DNA of 64,000 bases from an uncultured Gemmiger sp. (GTDB lineage Bacteria > Bacillota > Clostridia > Oscillospirales > Ruminococcaceae). Of the stretch, positions 17,447 through 25,767 are shown piece by piece. Each line of letters begins with the position of its first letter. The first letter of the stretch is position 1. Under the pieces are notes generated by a model that did not search any database, was not told the DNA's origin, and was given only the letters and a program-made list of their open reading frames with translations. The stretch spans positions 1 to 64,000 of the forward strand of contig CALXIA010000001.1 in the NCBI GenBank assembly GCA_944388245.1, given 5' to 3'. Made by a program: the position numbers and the translations under genes.

Positions 17447-19018
17447 ATGGATATCTTGGAGCTTTGGAAATCCTACGAAAAGGGCGCGGACCCTGACGAC
17501 ATCCTGCCCCTGTACCAACAGTGCCCGCTGCGCGCCAAAACGCGGGATTACGGCGAATTGAACCTGCTGCAGATTGCCTGCCAGAACGCCCATCCGGAGG
17601 CGGTCATCTGGCTGCTGGAGCAGGGGCTGAAACCGAACCAGGTATCCGGGTACGCGGATCTGCCCCTGTATCAGGTGGCAACAAAAGGGGGCTCGTTCGG
17701 CTATGTGCCCCGGAAAGGGGACGTCTACCGCACAACGCTGGCGCTGCTGGACGCGGGGGCGAACGCGCTGCGCCGGGATGGCTATGGCCGGTACTGCTTT
17801 CACCGGGCCGCGCAGAACGGCAACGTGGAGTTTTTGCGCGCGATGGGCGAGTGCGGCGTGCGGCTGGGCAAGACCGACCGGGACGGGAACACCGCGCTGC
17901 ATCTGATCGCGGAATCCTATTATAACCCCCTGGAAGCGCTGGAGCGGGTGAAGCAGGAGATCGAGGACAAGCGCAACGAGGCTTCTCTGCCGGTCGAGCT
18001 GCGCAGCCCGGTCTTGATGGAAGAACTGGAACAGCGAAAAAGCGCTATTGAACAGGAGATGGAGGATCTGTTCCAGTGCGCCATAGTGCTGCTGGAAGCC
18101 GGGGTGGACCCGGAGGCGGAAAACGATATGCTCTGCACGGCCCACGCCATAGCGGTGCGGGCGGGCGCGAAAAAACTTGCGGCGCTGCTGGACGGCAGCT
18201 ATGATCCCCAGGAGGATTCCCCGGAAAAGGAAAAGAAGGTCGCGGCGGGCGGCATGACCCTGCACGAGGCGGTGCGCAAGAGCGACGCGGAGGCGGTGCG
18301 CGCGCTGGTGGAGATGGGCTCGGACCTGAACGGCACGGACGCATCGGGGCGTACCCCGCTGATCTACGCCGCCAAGAGCGGCCGCAGCGAGGCGTGCCGT
18401 TTCCTGGTGGAACTGGGGGCGGACAAGAACCTGGCCGACGAGGAAGGGCACAACGCGTTTGACTACGCGGTCTCCAACGGGATGCGGGACGTGATCGCGC
18501 TGCTGGAGGATACCCAGCGCTCCACCGACAACGAGGGCAACACCTCGCTGCATCAGGCCTGCTACCAGAACCAGACCGAGGTGGTCGAGGCGCTGATCCG
18601 CGCGGGCGGGGTGGACCTGGACGCGCCCAACGACGCGGGCGAGACCCCGCTGCTGCTGGCCTGCCAGAACCAGAACGTGTACCTGGCGGAGATCCTGCTC
18701 AAAGCGGGGGCGGATCCCAACCGCAAGCTGCTGGACGGCTCCTCGCCGCTGCACTACGCGGCGGAGGCGGGCAACGATCCCATTGCCCGGGCGCTGCTGG
18801 CGGGCGGCGCGGACTGCAACCTGCGCAACCTGGACGGCGAGACCCCGCTGATCCTGGCGGCCCGGGAGGGGCGCAACGATATGACGGCGCTGCTCATCGA
18901 AAACGGCGCGGACGTGAACCTGACCGACAATCTGCAGTTCAGCGCGCTGCACTACGCCACCGAAAACGACTTTACCGAGATCGTGGAGCAGCTTTTGATG
19001 GCCGGCGCGGAGGTCTGA
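17447..19018 (+). CDS. Ankyrin-repeat protein
   Basis: The 523-residue product starts at an ATG behind AAGGAGAG. The first 270 residues hold diverged ankyrin units ('LNLLQIACQNAHPEAVIWLLEQG', 'GNTALHLIAESYYN') with a charged helical insertion (about 160-215). From residue about 270 the repeats are canonical at 33-residue spacing: 'MTLHEAVRKSDAEAVRALVEMGSD', 'GRTPLIYAAKSGRSEACRFLVELGAD', 'GNTSLHQACYQNQTEVVEALI', 'GETPLLLACQNQNVYLAEILLKAGAD', 'GSSPLHYAAEAG', 'GETPLILAAREG'. No signal peptide or transmembrane segment is seen, so a cytosolic scaffold role is likely. It overlaps no neighbour and forms an operon with the TPR gene. Confidence 0.85.
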   Translation: MDILELWKSYEKGADPDDILPLYQQCPLRAKTRDYGELNLLQIACQNAHPEAVIWLLEQGLKPNQVSGYADLPLYQVATKGGSFGYVPRKGDVYRTTLALLDAGANALRRDGYGRYCFHRAAQNGNVEFLRAMGECGVRLGKTDRDGNTALHLIAESYYNPLEALERVKQEIEDKRNEASLPVELRSPVLMEELEQRKSAIEQEMEDLFQCAIVLLEAGVDPEAENDMLCTAHAIAVRAGAKKLAALLDGSYDPQEDSPEKEKKVAAGGMTLHEAVRKSDAEAVRALVEMGSDLNGTDASGRTPLIYAAKSGRSEACRFLVELGADKNLADEEGHNAFDYAVSNGMRDVIALLEDTQRSTDNEGNTSLHQACYQNQTEVVEALIRAGGVDLDAPNDAGETPLLLACQNQNVYLAEILLKAGADPNRKLLDGSSPLHYAAEAGNDPIARALLAGGADCNLRNLDGETPLILAAREGRNDMTALLIENGADVNLTDNLQFSALHYATENDFTEIVEQLLMAGAEV

Positions 19019-19063
19019 CAGGCGGCAAAGCCGCTGCGGGCGGAAAATTTTACCGGTTCTCCC

Positions 19064-19091
19064 TTGCGCGTGGCGGGTTTTGCGGTATAAT
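19064..19091 (+). promoter_or_regulatory. Promoter of the HExxH protein gene
   Basis: TTGCGC (19064-19069) and consensus TATAAT (19086-19091) have a 16-base spacer. The start codon follows 35 bases downstream. Confidence 0.6.
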
Positions 19092-19126
19092 AAAAGCAGA
19101 ATGAATGGGAAGAGAAGGTGGAATGT

Positions 19127-19792
19127 ATGCTCGGTCTATCCGGTATCAACGGGGGCGGGTCCCTCGCCAGCTGGCAGTTGGCGGCCAGTGCCGGCCAAAG
19201 AGGGCCGATCGCCGTATCCCGTTCTCAGCCGCAGGCTACCGACCGGCCGGTGACCCCGGTCGCCGCAGTTTCCCCGGTCAGCCGCGAACAGCCCAGCGCC
19301 GTCACACTGACCGGCGCGGCCGCCGCCGCGACCTATCGGGAGGGGGCGGACCCGGCCGAGATGTCGGTGCGGGGCCGTATCCAGTATTTGAGCCCGGATC
19401 AGCTGGAGGCGGAGGTGCAGAAATCCAAGTCCGCCCAGGAGGTCATGGAGGAAGGCGAGTGCCAGACCTGCAAGGAGCGGAAGTATCAGGACGGTTCCAA
19501 CGATCCGGGGGTGTCCTTCAAGACGCCCACCAACGTGGCCCCGGAACTGGCGGCCTCCGCGGTGCGCGGGCATGAGCAGGAGCATGTGGGCCGCGAACAG
19601 GCCAAAGCCCAGCGGGAAGGCCGGGAGGTGGTCTCCCAGTCGGTGACCTACCACACGGCCATCTGCCCGGAATGCGGCAAGGTCTATGTGTCCGGCGGCA
19701 CCACCCGCACCACTACCCGGGCGGTGGCGGAGCAGCCGGCGCAGGACAGCGCCGACCAGGGCGCCCGCGCCCCCTTCAGCGCCGTGGCGTAA
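19127..19792 (+). CDS. SprA-like putative zinc metalloprotein
   Basis: The 221-residue product resembles the SprA-related putative metalloproteases (CJM1_0395 type); this is recalled family knowledge, not a search result. A low-complexity Ala/Ser/Pro-rich N-terminus (1-75) precedes a conserved core: CQTC (112-115) with 'KERKYQDGSNDPGVSF', an HExxH-form HEQEH (149-153), and CPEC (180-183) with 'GKVYVSGGTTRT'. The two Cys pairs could form a zinc ribbon beside the HExxH site. No signal peptide is visible. The ATG at 19127 is preferred over GTG at 19118 because AGAAGGTGG is then correctly spaced. Role unknown; proteolytic activity is inferred only from HExxH. Confidence 0.72.
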   Translation: MLGLSGINGGGSLASWQLAASAGQRGPIAVSRSQPQATDRPVTPVAAVSPVSREQPSAVTLTGAAAAATYREGADPAEMSVRGRIQYLSPDQLEAEVQKSKSAQEVMEEGECQTCKERKYQDGSNDPGVSFKTPTNVAPELAASAVRGHEQEHVGREQAKAQREGREVVSQSVTYHTAICPECGKVYVSGGTTRTTTRAVAEQPAQDSADQGARAPFSAVA

Positions 19793-19807
19793 CAGTGTTG
19801 TGATACA

Positions 19808-19846
19808 AAGGAAGCCCGGAAGGCGTTCGCCTTCCGGGCTCCTTTT
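19808..19846. terminator. Terminator between HExxH gene and MATE gene
   Basis: A 13-bp GC-rich stem (AGCCCGGAAGGCG and complement) with a two-base loop, followed by CCTTTTT. It lies between convergent genes. Confidence 0.8.
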
Positions 19847-19856
19847 TGCGCTGCCG

Positions 19857-21212
19857 TCAGGGCAGCCGCGCGTTTTCGGTATGCTGCCGGTAAAACCGGT
19901 ACGCCGCCACACACAGCAGGATCTGGGCCACCGAGGAGATGGGGGTGCCCAGGCCGATGTGAAACAGCGAGGCGTTCTCCATCCGGCTCATGAGATAGAC
20001 GGCGGGGATCCGCACGCAAAACGCACCCACGACCCCCTGCACCATAACGAACATGGTTTTTCCACAGCCGTTGAAGTAGCCGATGAAGCAGAACAGAACG
20101 GCCGTCAGCAGGCAGTCGATGGCGTAGGCTTTCAGGTAGTCATGGGCAAAGGCGATCACCTGTTCCTCACCGGAGAAGATAGCGGCCAGCCGGTCCCCGG
20201 CCAGAAAGGCGACGGCCCCCATCACAAGCCCGGCCACAAGCGCTGTCCTGATGCCGTAGAACAAAGCCTTGCGGGAACGGTCCGGTTTGCCGGCGCCGTT
20301 GTTCTGTGCCACAAAAGCGGAGATGGACTGCATATAGGCGGAGGCGACCAGCATCAGGAACACGCAGACCTTTTCGGCAACCCCTACCGCGGCGGACTCC
20401 ATGACCCCCATCCCGTTGACCAGCACCTGGATAAAGAGAAAGGAAAACTGCACCAGCATTTCCTGCAGCGCGATGGGCCCCCCCACAAGAAGGATCTTTT
20501 TCAGACAGAGCGGGTCAAACCGGATATAGGCCAGGGAAAAGGAAAAGGGAAGATCCCGTTTGCGGATCAGATAAAGGGACCAGACCACGCTGACGGCCTG
20601 GGCAAGCACGGTGGCGATGGCGGCGCCGGCGGCCCCCATGCCAAAACCCGCCACCAGCAGCAGATCGCCCAGAATGTTGAACACGCAGGCGATCGCCACC
20701 GTGAGCAGCGGGGTGCGGGAATCCCCGATCCCCCGAAAAACCGCGCCGATCACATTGTAGGCGGTGATGAACACGGTGCCGATGCCGCAGATCCGCACAT
20801 AGCGGCTGGTCTGCGCGAAAGCCTCGGCCGGCGCGTGCATGGCCGCGGCCAGATTGTCACTGAACGGCACCACCAGCGCCGTCACCAGAACCGCCAGCGC
20901 TGCAAAGACGGCGATGCCGGTGCCGATGCCCCGCCCGGCCTGATCCGGCCTTCCGCTGCCGATGCAGGTGCCCACAAAAACGGTCACCCCCATGGTCAAC
21001 CCGGTGATCACCAGGGTGATCATGTTGAACAGCTGGCTGCCGGAGGCCACGCCGGACTGCTCGTAGGTGTTGGCGAACTGGCCCACGATGATCAGATCCG
21101 CCGCGCCGTACATGGCCTGCAGAAAGAGAGCCAGCAGGACGGGGAAGGCAAAGGTGATCAGAGATTTGAGAATGTTTCCCCGGAGCAAACCCGGTTGGTT
21201 AGGCTGGTTCAT
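19857..21212 (-). CDS. MATE-family efflux transporter
   Basis: The 451-residue product has twelve predicted membrane helices and the MATE pattern: N-terminal 'ILKSLITFAFPVLLALFLQAMYGAADLIIVGQF' and the repeat-type second half beginning 'LKKILLVGGPIALQEML'. The ATG at 21212 follows AAGGAGGATC. An in-frame GTG at 21335 would add 41 residues, but these are encoded by a leader terminator and are not accepted. MATE pumps export organic cations, drugs or metabolites using Na+ or H+. It lies downstream of trpE-trpG on the same strand but has its own promoter and a leader with an intrinsic terminator, so its expression is probably switched by attenuation. Confidence 0.9.
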   Translation of the reverse strand: MNQPNQPGLLRGNILKSLITFAFPVLLALFLQAMYGAADLIIVGQFANTYEQSGVASGSQLFNMITLVITGLTMGVTVFVGTCIGSGRPDQAGRGIGTGIAVFAALAVLVTALVVPFSDNLAAAMHAPAEAFAQTSRYVRICGIGTVFITAYNVIGAVFRGIGDSRTPLLTVAIACVFNILGDLLLVAGFGMGAAGAAIATVLAQAVSVVWSLYLIRKRDLPFSFSLAYIRFDPLCLKKILLVGGPIALQEMLVQFSFLFIQVLVNGMGVMESAAVGVAEKVCVFLMLVASAYMQSISAFVAQNNGAGKPDRSRKALFYGIRTALVAGLVMGAVAFLAGDRLAAIFSGEEQVIAFAHDYLKAYAIDCLLTAVLFCFIGYFNGCGKTMFVMVQGVVGAFCVRIPAVYLMSRMENASLFHIGLGTPISSVAQILLCVAAYRFYRQHTENARLP

Positions 21213-21347
21213 AGGATCCTCCTTCGTATGGCTAACGGCTGGCCTGCGCGCCGCCGCAAAAAAAGAGCCGGATAAGAACAGCAGGGGTTTCACCTGCCAT
21301 CTTATCCAGCTCGCAACCTCAGACGTGTTGCTCACCCTCCGATGAAC
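21213..21347 (-). promoter_or_regulatory. Attenuator leader of the MATE gene
   Basis: The 135-base leader holds an intrinsic terminator: arms 21312-21300 and 21277-21265 form a 13-bp stem with one G-T pair, enclosing a GCAGG/CCTGC hairpin, followed by seven T (21264-21258). The gene starts 46 bases past the T-tract. A small hairpin GCAAC/GTTGC (21331-21313) lies directly before it and could extend into an antiterminator. This arrangement fits a riboswitch or ribosome-mediated attenuator. I cannot match it to a known class. Confidence 0.65.
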
Positions 21348-21353
21348 GAGACC

Positions 21354-21382
21354 AGTATACCAGATCGCTTGCCAAACGTCAA
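21354..21382 (-). promoter_or_regulatory. Promoter of the MATE gene
   Basis: On the minus strand TTGACG (21382-21377) and TATACT (21359-21354) have a 17-base spacer. The -35 box overlaps the last codons of trpG. Confidence 0.75.
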
Positions 21383-21954
21383 CGCTGTGCCCCGGCGAGA
21401 AAATTGCGCAGCATGGCAGGGCCGTCGGGGGTCAGGATGGATTCCGGATGGAACTGTACGCCGAAGATCGGCCGTTCCCGATGCTGCACCGCCATGATCT
21501 CCCCGTCGGCGGTGCGGGCGGTCACCTTCAGACAGGACGGGAGCGTGTCGGGATCGGCGGCCAGGGAGTGGTACCGGGCCACCGGGACCGTCGCCGGGCA
21601 TCCCCGGAACAGAGGGCAGTCCGGGTCCAGCTGAACCTGCGACTGCTTGCCGTGCATCAGTTCCCGGGCGTAGCCGATGGTGGCCCCGAAAGCCGCGCAG
21701 ATGGCCTGATGCCCCAGGCAGACCCCCAGAATGGGGATCTCGCCGCCCAGTTCGGTCACCACATCCTGGATGATCTCCGCGTCCTCGGGCCGGCCCGGCC
21801 CGGGGGAGAGCAGGATGCGCCGGGGGGCGAGATCCCGGATCTGCGCCACCGACAGCTCGTCGTTGCGGATGACCCGGATATCCGGCTCGATGGCGCCCAC
21901 CAGCTGGTAGAGATTGTAGGAAAAGCTGTCGTAGTTGTCGATCAACAGGATCAT
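21379..21954 (-). CDS. trpG: Anthranilate synthase component II (glutamine amidotransferase)
   Basis: The 191-residue product is a class I glutamine amidotransferase of the TrpG/PabA type. It starts 'MILLIDNYDSFSYNLYQ', has the oxyanion motif 'LLSPGPGRPEDA', the nucleophile Cys79 in 'GVCLGHQ' and the His-Glu pair in 'FHPESI'. It supplies ammonia from glutamine to TrpE for anthranilate synthesis. The start ATG overlaps the trpE stop (ATGA), so the two are translationally coupled. Dual use in folate synthesis (PabA) is possible in principle. The Trp T-box upstream argues for tryptophan synthesis. A promoter for the next gene begins inside its 3' end. Confidence 0.92.
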   Translation of the reverse strand: MILLIDNYDSFSYNLYQLVGAIEPDIRVIRNDELSVAQIRDLAPRRILLSPGPGRPEDAEIIQDVVTELGGEIPILGVCLGHQAICAAFGATIGYARELMHGKQSQVQLDPDCPLFRGCPATVPVARYHSLAADPDTLPSCLKVTARTADGEIMAVQHRERPIFGVQFHPESILTPDGPAMLRNFLAGAQR

Positions 21955-23417
21955 ACCTCCACCTCCTGGGCCAGTTCCAGCGCCCGCAAAGCGGCGCGGG
22001 CCTTGTTCAGACATTCCTCGTATTCCTTTTCCGGCACCGAGTCGGCCACAATCCCGGCCCCGCTGCGCACAAACACCCGACCGTTTTTCTGGTAGGCGAT
22101 GCGGATGGCAATGCAGGTGTCCATATTGCCGGTGAAGTCGATGTACCCGATCGCGCCGCCGTAGATGCCCCGATTGTTGTTCTCCAGTTCCGCGATCAGC
22201 TGGCAGGCCCGGATCTTGGGCGCGCCGGACAGGGTCCCGGCGGGGAGCACCGCCTGGATGGCGTCCAGCGCGTCCTTGTCGGCGCGGATCTCGCCCCGCA
22301 CGGTGGAGCCAATGTGCATCACATGGGAAAAGCGCTCAATGGTGTGGAATTTCTCCACCTGCACGGTGCCGAACCGGCTGATCTTGCCCAGATCGTTCCG
22401 GCCCAGGTCCACCAGCATGTTGTGTTCGGCCAGTTCCTTTTCGTCCGCCAGCAGTTCCGCCTCCAGGGCGCAGTCCTCCGCCTCGGTCTTGCCCCGGGGC
22501 CGGGTGCCCGCCAGGGGAAAGGTGTGCAGCACGCCGCTTTCCAGCTTCACCAGCGTTTCGGGGGACGCGCCCGCCACCTCCACGTCGGTGCCGGAAAAAT
22601 AAAACATGTAGGGGGAGGGGTTCAAAGTGCGCAGCACCCGATATGCGTTGAGCAGACTGCCCGAAAAGGGGGCCGACAGGCGATTGGAGAGAACGATCTG
22701 GAAGATATCGCCCTCCCGGATGGGGTGCTTGGCCTGTTCCACCATGCGGCAGAACCGTTCCCGGTCAAACAGCGGCTGTACCTCGCCCAGCCGCCGCCCG
22801 GCCGGCTCCTGCTTCTTTTCGCCCCGGCGCAGCAGATCCGCCAGCTGTTCCAGTTCCAGCACCGCCTTGTTGTAGCCGGTCTCCGGCTCGTCCAGGAACA
22901 TGTTGACCATCAGCACCAGCTTTTGCCGCAGATGGTCAAAGGCGATGACCTTGTCAAACAGCATCAGGTCCAGATCCCGGAACGCCTCGCTGTCCTCCAC
23001 CTGGATGCGGGCGGCGGGTTCGCTGTATCCCAGATAGTCGTAGGCGAAATACCCCACCAGCCCGCCGGTAAAGGGCGGGAGATAGTCAAACCGGGGGCTC
23101 CGGTGTTCCGCCAGGATCTGCCGCAGGCAGGCGGTGGGATCCTCGGTGTCAAACGCCAGGCTGCCCACCTGCATCCGCCCGTCCCGGCAGGTGATCTCCA
23201 GCTTGGGGTCAAACCCCAGAAAGGTGTAACGCCCCCAGGTCTCGTCGATCGCCGCCGATTCCAGCAGGTAGCAGTGGGCGGATACGCGTTTCAGCACCCG
23301 CAGCGCCTCGATGGGTGTGATAAAATCGGACAGAATTTCGCCGCTTACCGGCAGGACCCGATAGGCCCCGCCGGAAGCGATCTCTTCCACTTGACTGCGT
23401 GTGGGCAGAATCTGCAT
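21951..23417 (-). CDS. trpE: Anthranilate synthase component I
   Basis: The 488-residue product converts chorismate plus ammonia to anthranilate together with TrpG. The N-terminal 'CYLLESA' (LLES) motif is the tryptophan feedback site. The C-terminal chorismate-binding domain shows 'REGDIFQIVLSNR', 'NPSPYMFYF', 'PLAGTRPRGKT', 'LVDLGRNDLGKI', 'SGAPKIRACQLI' and 'RSGAGIVADSVPEKEYEE'. The ATG at 23417 follows AGGAGGTG. It is preceded by a complete Trp T-box leader and its own promoter, so it is made when charged tRNA-Trp is scarce. No trpDCFBA genes follow, unlike the usual operon. Confidence 0.94.
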   Translation of the reverse strand: MQILPTRSQVEEIASGGAYRVLPVSGEILSDFITPIEALRVLKRVSAHCYLLESAAIDETWGRYTFLGFDPKLEITCRDGRMQVGSLAFDTEDPTACLRQILAEHRSPRFDYLPPFTGGLVGYFAYDYLGYSEPAARIQVEDSEAFRDLDLMLFDKVIAFDHLRQKLVLMVNMFLDEPETGYNKAVLELEQLADLLRRGEKKQEPAGRRLGEVQPLFDRERFCRMVEQAKHPIREGDIFQIVLSNRLSAPFSGSLLNAYRVLRTLNPSPYMFYFSGTDVEVAGASPETLVKLESGVLHTFPLAGTRPRGKTEAEDCALEAELLADEKELAEHNMLVDLGRNDLGKISRFGTVQVEKFHTIERFSHVMHIGSTVRGEIRADKDALDAIQAVLPAGTLSGAPKIRACQLIAELENNNRGIYGGAIGYIDFTGNMDTCIAIRIAYQKNGRVFVRSGAGIVADSVPEKEYEECLNKARAALRALELAQEVEV

Positions 23418-23467
23418 GGTCAGCACCTCCTGATACAAGTATGCTCCTGGCGTTTCTGCCAGGAGCA

Positions 23468-23504
23468 TAAAAAATGCCCTTGACAGAACTTCGGTCTGTC
23501 AAGG
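23468..23504 (-). terminator. T-box leader terminator
   Basis: CCTTGACAGA pairs perfectly with TCTGTCAAGG around a seven-base loop and is followed by TTTTTT. It competes with the T-box antiterminator. Confidence 0.88.
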
Positions 23505-23755
23505 ACGAATAAAACCCTTATCCGCGGTGCCACCTTGATTCACGGCATGACCCGTGCGCTTGGCGGGATACCAACATATCCCCGGCAACTGACGTATGCC
23601 CTCACGTCGCAGAATACTTTGCGGCTGCCCGAATTTGACTGCGCCCTCGGCGGTCCATTTGACAAGGTGTTTCTTGCCTGATTCTCAGCAGCGCAGGCTC
23701 TCTGTAAAGGCATCCAGGTCGTTATCTCCGCTTCAACGGTTTATCTTGTTGAATT
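23468..23755 (-). promoter_or_regulatory. Tryptophan T-box riboswitch
   Basis: The leader of trpE carries the T-box sequence AGGTGGCACCGCGG (23535-23522), whose UGGN-pairing core is intact. A Stem-I region with AGAGAG and GCTG-GAGAA-type elements lies about 23720-23680. The likely specifier is TGG (Trp) at 23657-23655, in 'AAATGGACC'. Uncharged tRNA-Trp would stabilise the antiterminator and allow trpEG transcription. Confidence 0.92.
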
Positions 23756-23761
23756 TTCCTC

Positions 23762-23790
23762 ACTATACCATGTTGCGCGCGGCTTGTCAA
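23762..23790 (-). promoter_or_regulatory. Promoter of the trpEG leader
   Basis: TTGACA (23790-23785) and TATAGT (23767-23762) on the minus strand, 17-base spacer: near-consensus sigma-A promoter. Confidence 0.85.
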
Positions 23791-23815
23791 GAAAAATCGC
23801 GGCCGGTTTGCGTGG

Positions 23816-24943
23816 TCACAGCATGGCGTTGAAGTCGGCCATGGCCTGCGCGATCTTCAGCTGCTGGGGGCACACGGCCTCGCAGCTGTGGCAGCCGATG
23901 CAGGCGCTGGGGCGCTTGTCCTCCGGGATCTCGGCAAAGGTCTCGGGGACGCGGAAACCGCCGTCGGCCCGCCGGGCTTCGTTGTAGATCGCCAGCAGGT
24001 GGGGGATATCCAGCCCCTGCGGGCAATGGCTGGTGCAGTACCGGCAGCTGGTGCAGGCCAGCGCCTTGGGATCGGTCATCTCCTTGCCCAGGGCCAGCAG
24101 ACGGTCCCATTCCTGCTGGGTCAGGGGATCCTCCACCGAGAAGGTGGCCAGGTTGTCCTGCAGCTGCGCCAGGTTGGACATGCCGGACAGGATCATCGTG
24201 ACCGAGGGGATGCGCTGCACAAACCGGAACGCCCAGGCGGGGATGGGCCGCTGCGGCGCCATGGCCCGCAGTACTGCGGCTGCCGTCTCGCTCAGGCGGG
24301 CCAGCCGCCCGCCGCGAAGCGGCTCCATCACCCAGACGGGGATGTGGTAGGGCTGCAGCATATCCACCTTTTCTTTGCCGTCCCGGTAGGTCCAGTCGAT
24401 GTAATTGAGCTGAAGCTGGCAGAACTCCAGGTGTTCCCCGTATGCTTCCAGGAAACGCTTGAGCACCGGCAGTTTCCCGTGGCAGGAGAAGCCCAGATGC
24501 CGGATGCGCCCGTTCTTCTTCTGTTCCAGCAGGTAGTCCATGACCCCATAGTGCGGATCCAGATAGCCGTCGATGTTCGCCTCGCACACATTGTGGAACA
24601 GGTAAAAATCGAAGTAGTCCACCTGGCATTTCCGCAGCTGTTCCTCAAAGATCTCCTGGACCTTGCTCATGTTTTCCAGGTCGAATCCGGGGAACTTGTC
24701 GGCCAGATAGAACTTGTCCCGGGGATAGGCCGACAGGGCCTTGCCGATCGCCCGCTCGGAGTTGCCGCCGTGATAGGCCCAGGCGGTGTCGTAGTAGTTG
24801 ACGCCCTGCTCCATGGCCAGGGCGACCATCTCCTCCACAGCGGCCTGGTCCACCACAGCGTCGTCGCCGTTGATCACGGGCAGGCGCATGCAGCCCAATC
24901 CCAGAAGGGACAGCTGTTTTCCTTGAAATTCCTTGCGCAGCAA
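23816..24943 (-). CDS. Aldo/keto reductase with C-terminal ferredoxin-like domain
   Basis: The 375-residue product joins an aldo/keto-reductase barrel (about 1-280) to a dicluster ferredoxin-type tail. Barrel motifs are 'LGLGCMRLP', 'GVNYYDTAWAYHGGNSE' (Asp and Tyr of the tetrad), 'YLADKFPGF' (Lys) and 'YLFHNV' (His). The tail has two Cys groups, 'CTSCRYCTSHCPQG' and 'CIGCHSCEAVCPQ', expected to hold two 4Fe-4S clusters. It is typical of anaerobes and could pass electrons between ferredoxin and a carbonyl substrate. The start is a TTG at 24943-24941, seven bases after AAGGAGTG. It lies 21 bases after the CMD-like gene on the same strand and is co-transcribed. Confidence 0.9.
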   Translation of the reverse strand: MLRKEFQGKQLSLLGLGCMRLPVINGDDAVVDQAAVEEMVALAMEQGVNYYDTAWAYHGGNSERAIGKALSAYPRDKFYLADKFPGFDLENMSKVQEIFEEQLRKCQVDYFDFYLFHNVCEANIDGYLDPHYGVMDYLLEQKKNGRIRHLGFSCHGKLPVLKRFLEAYGEHLEFCQLQLNYIDWTYRDGKEKVDMLQPYHIPVWVMEPLRGGRLARLSETAAAVLRAMAPQRPIPAWAFRFVQRIPSVTMILSGMSNLAQLQDNLATFSVEDPLTQQEWDRLLALGKEMTDPKALACTSCRYCTSHCPQGLDIPHLLAIYNEARRADGGFRVPETFAEIPEDKRPSACIGCHSCEAVCPQQLKIAQAMADFNAML

Positions 24944-24964
24944 TGGGATCCACTCCTTGTTTTT

Positions 24965-25714
24965 TTATTTCGCAGCCTCATTGATGCAGCGCAGCGCGTT
25001 CAGGCTGCGGGGGTAGCCGATGTAGGGCAAACACTGGGATACTACATCAATGAGAAACGCCTTGTCATTGCCCAGACGCAGGTTGGCCGCGGCGTGGCTG
25101 ATCAGCTGCGGTTCGCAGCCTCCCTGGGCGGCCAGAAAACAGAAGGTGATCAGTTCCCGCTGCCGGTAATCCAGCCCGCCCCGGGTGTAGTAATCCCCGA
25201 AGCAGTTGCCGGCCAGCCAGCGGTTGATGTGGCGGCTCTCCTGCGGGCCGCTGTTCTGAAATCCGCGCATCTGCTCGCCAAAAATCTCCACCTGCGCCTG
25301 ATTGCCCGCCTCGATCCGGGTGTCCGGGTCGGTGGTCGCCTGCCCCGGAAGAGGCAGCGCCACGCCCTGCTCTGTCAGCACGGCGTTGACCGCCTGCAAA
25401 AAGGGCAGCACCCGGCCCAGACCCAGATACGCGGTCCCCTGGTAGACCAGTTCCTTGATCTCCACGGGGGTCATGCCGCTGTGCAGCGCGGCTGGAACCA
25501 GCGCGCGGAAGGTATCCTTGCCCTGGCATCCCATCAGGGTAGCCAGGATGGCCAAAATCCGGGTCTTTTCGTCTAGCTTGCTTTCACGAATCACCTCGTC
25601 AAAGGTAAAGCGGGAAAAAAGCCCGGAAAATTCCGGGTCGTTCGCCTCCAGCCCGAGCGCGGACCGGAACGAGGAATACGCGCCGGATGGCGCCGAATAT
25701 TCGGATGATTTCAT
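24965..25714 (-). CDS. Carboxymuconolactone decarboxylase family protein (two domains)
   Basis: The 249-residue product has two AhpD/CMD-like helical domains. The first shows 'LDEKTRILAILATLMGCQGKDTFRALVPAALHSGMTPVEIKELVYQGTAYLG'. The second shows 'LDYRQRELITFCFLAAQGGCEPQLISHAAANLRLGNDKAFLIDVV'. Each keeps the family spacing, but the usual CxxC redox pair is reduced to a single Cys (Cys of 'MGCQGK'), so peroxidase activity is doubtful. The start ATG at 25714 follows TAAGGAGAC. It heads an operon with the Fe-S aldo/keto reductase and has its own promoter. Such proteins often accompany reductases in redox clusters; the substrate is unknown. Confidence 0.85.
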   Translation of the reverse strand: MKSSEYSAPSGAYSSFRSALGLEANDPEFSGLFSRFTFDEVIRESKLDEKTRILAILATLMGCQGKDTFRALVPAALHSGMTPVEIKELVYQGTAYLGLGRVLPFLQAVNAVLTEQGVALPLPGQATTDPDTRIEAGNQAQVEIFGEQMRGFQNSGPQESRHINRWLAGNCFGDYYTRGGLDYRQRELITFCFLAAQGGCEPQLISHAAANLRLGNDKAFLIDVVSQCLPYIGYPRSLNALRCINEAAK

Positions 25715-25737
25715 AGGGCAGTCTCCTTATTTTTTCG

Positions 25738-25767
25738 ATTATACCACAAGAGTGACCAACTTTGTAA
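25738..25767 (-). promoter_or_regulatory. Promoter of the CMD-reductase operon
   Basis: TTACAA (25767-25762) and consensus TATAAT (25743-25738) on the minus strand, 18-base spacer. The -10 box overlaps the stop codon of the upstream lipoprotein gene. Confidence 0.6.

Noticed and set aside
21213..21335. N-terminal extension of the MATE protein from GTG 21335
   Set aside because: The extra codons run through a terminator hairpin and T-tract; the internal ATG at 21212 has an AAGGAGG site and the family N-terminus.
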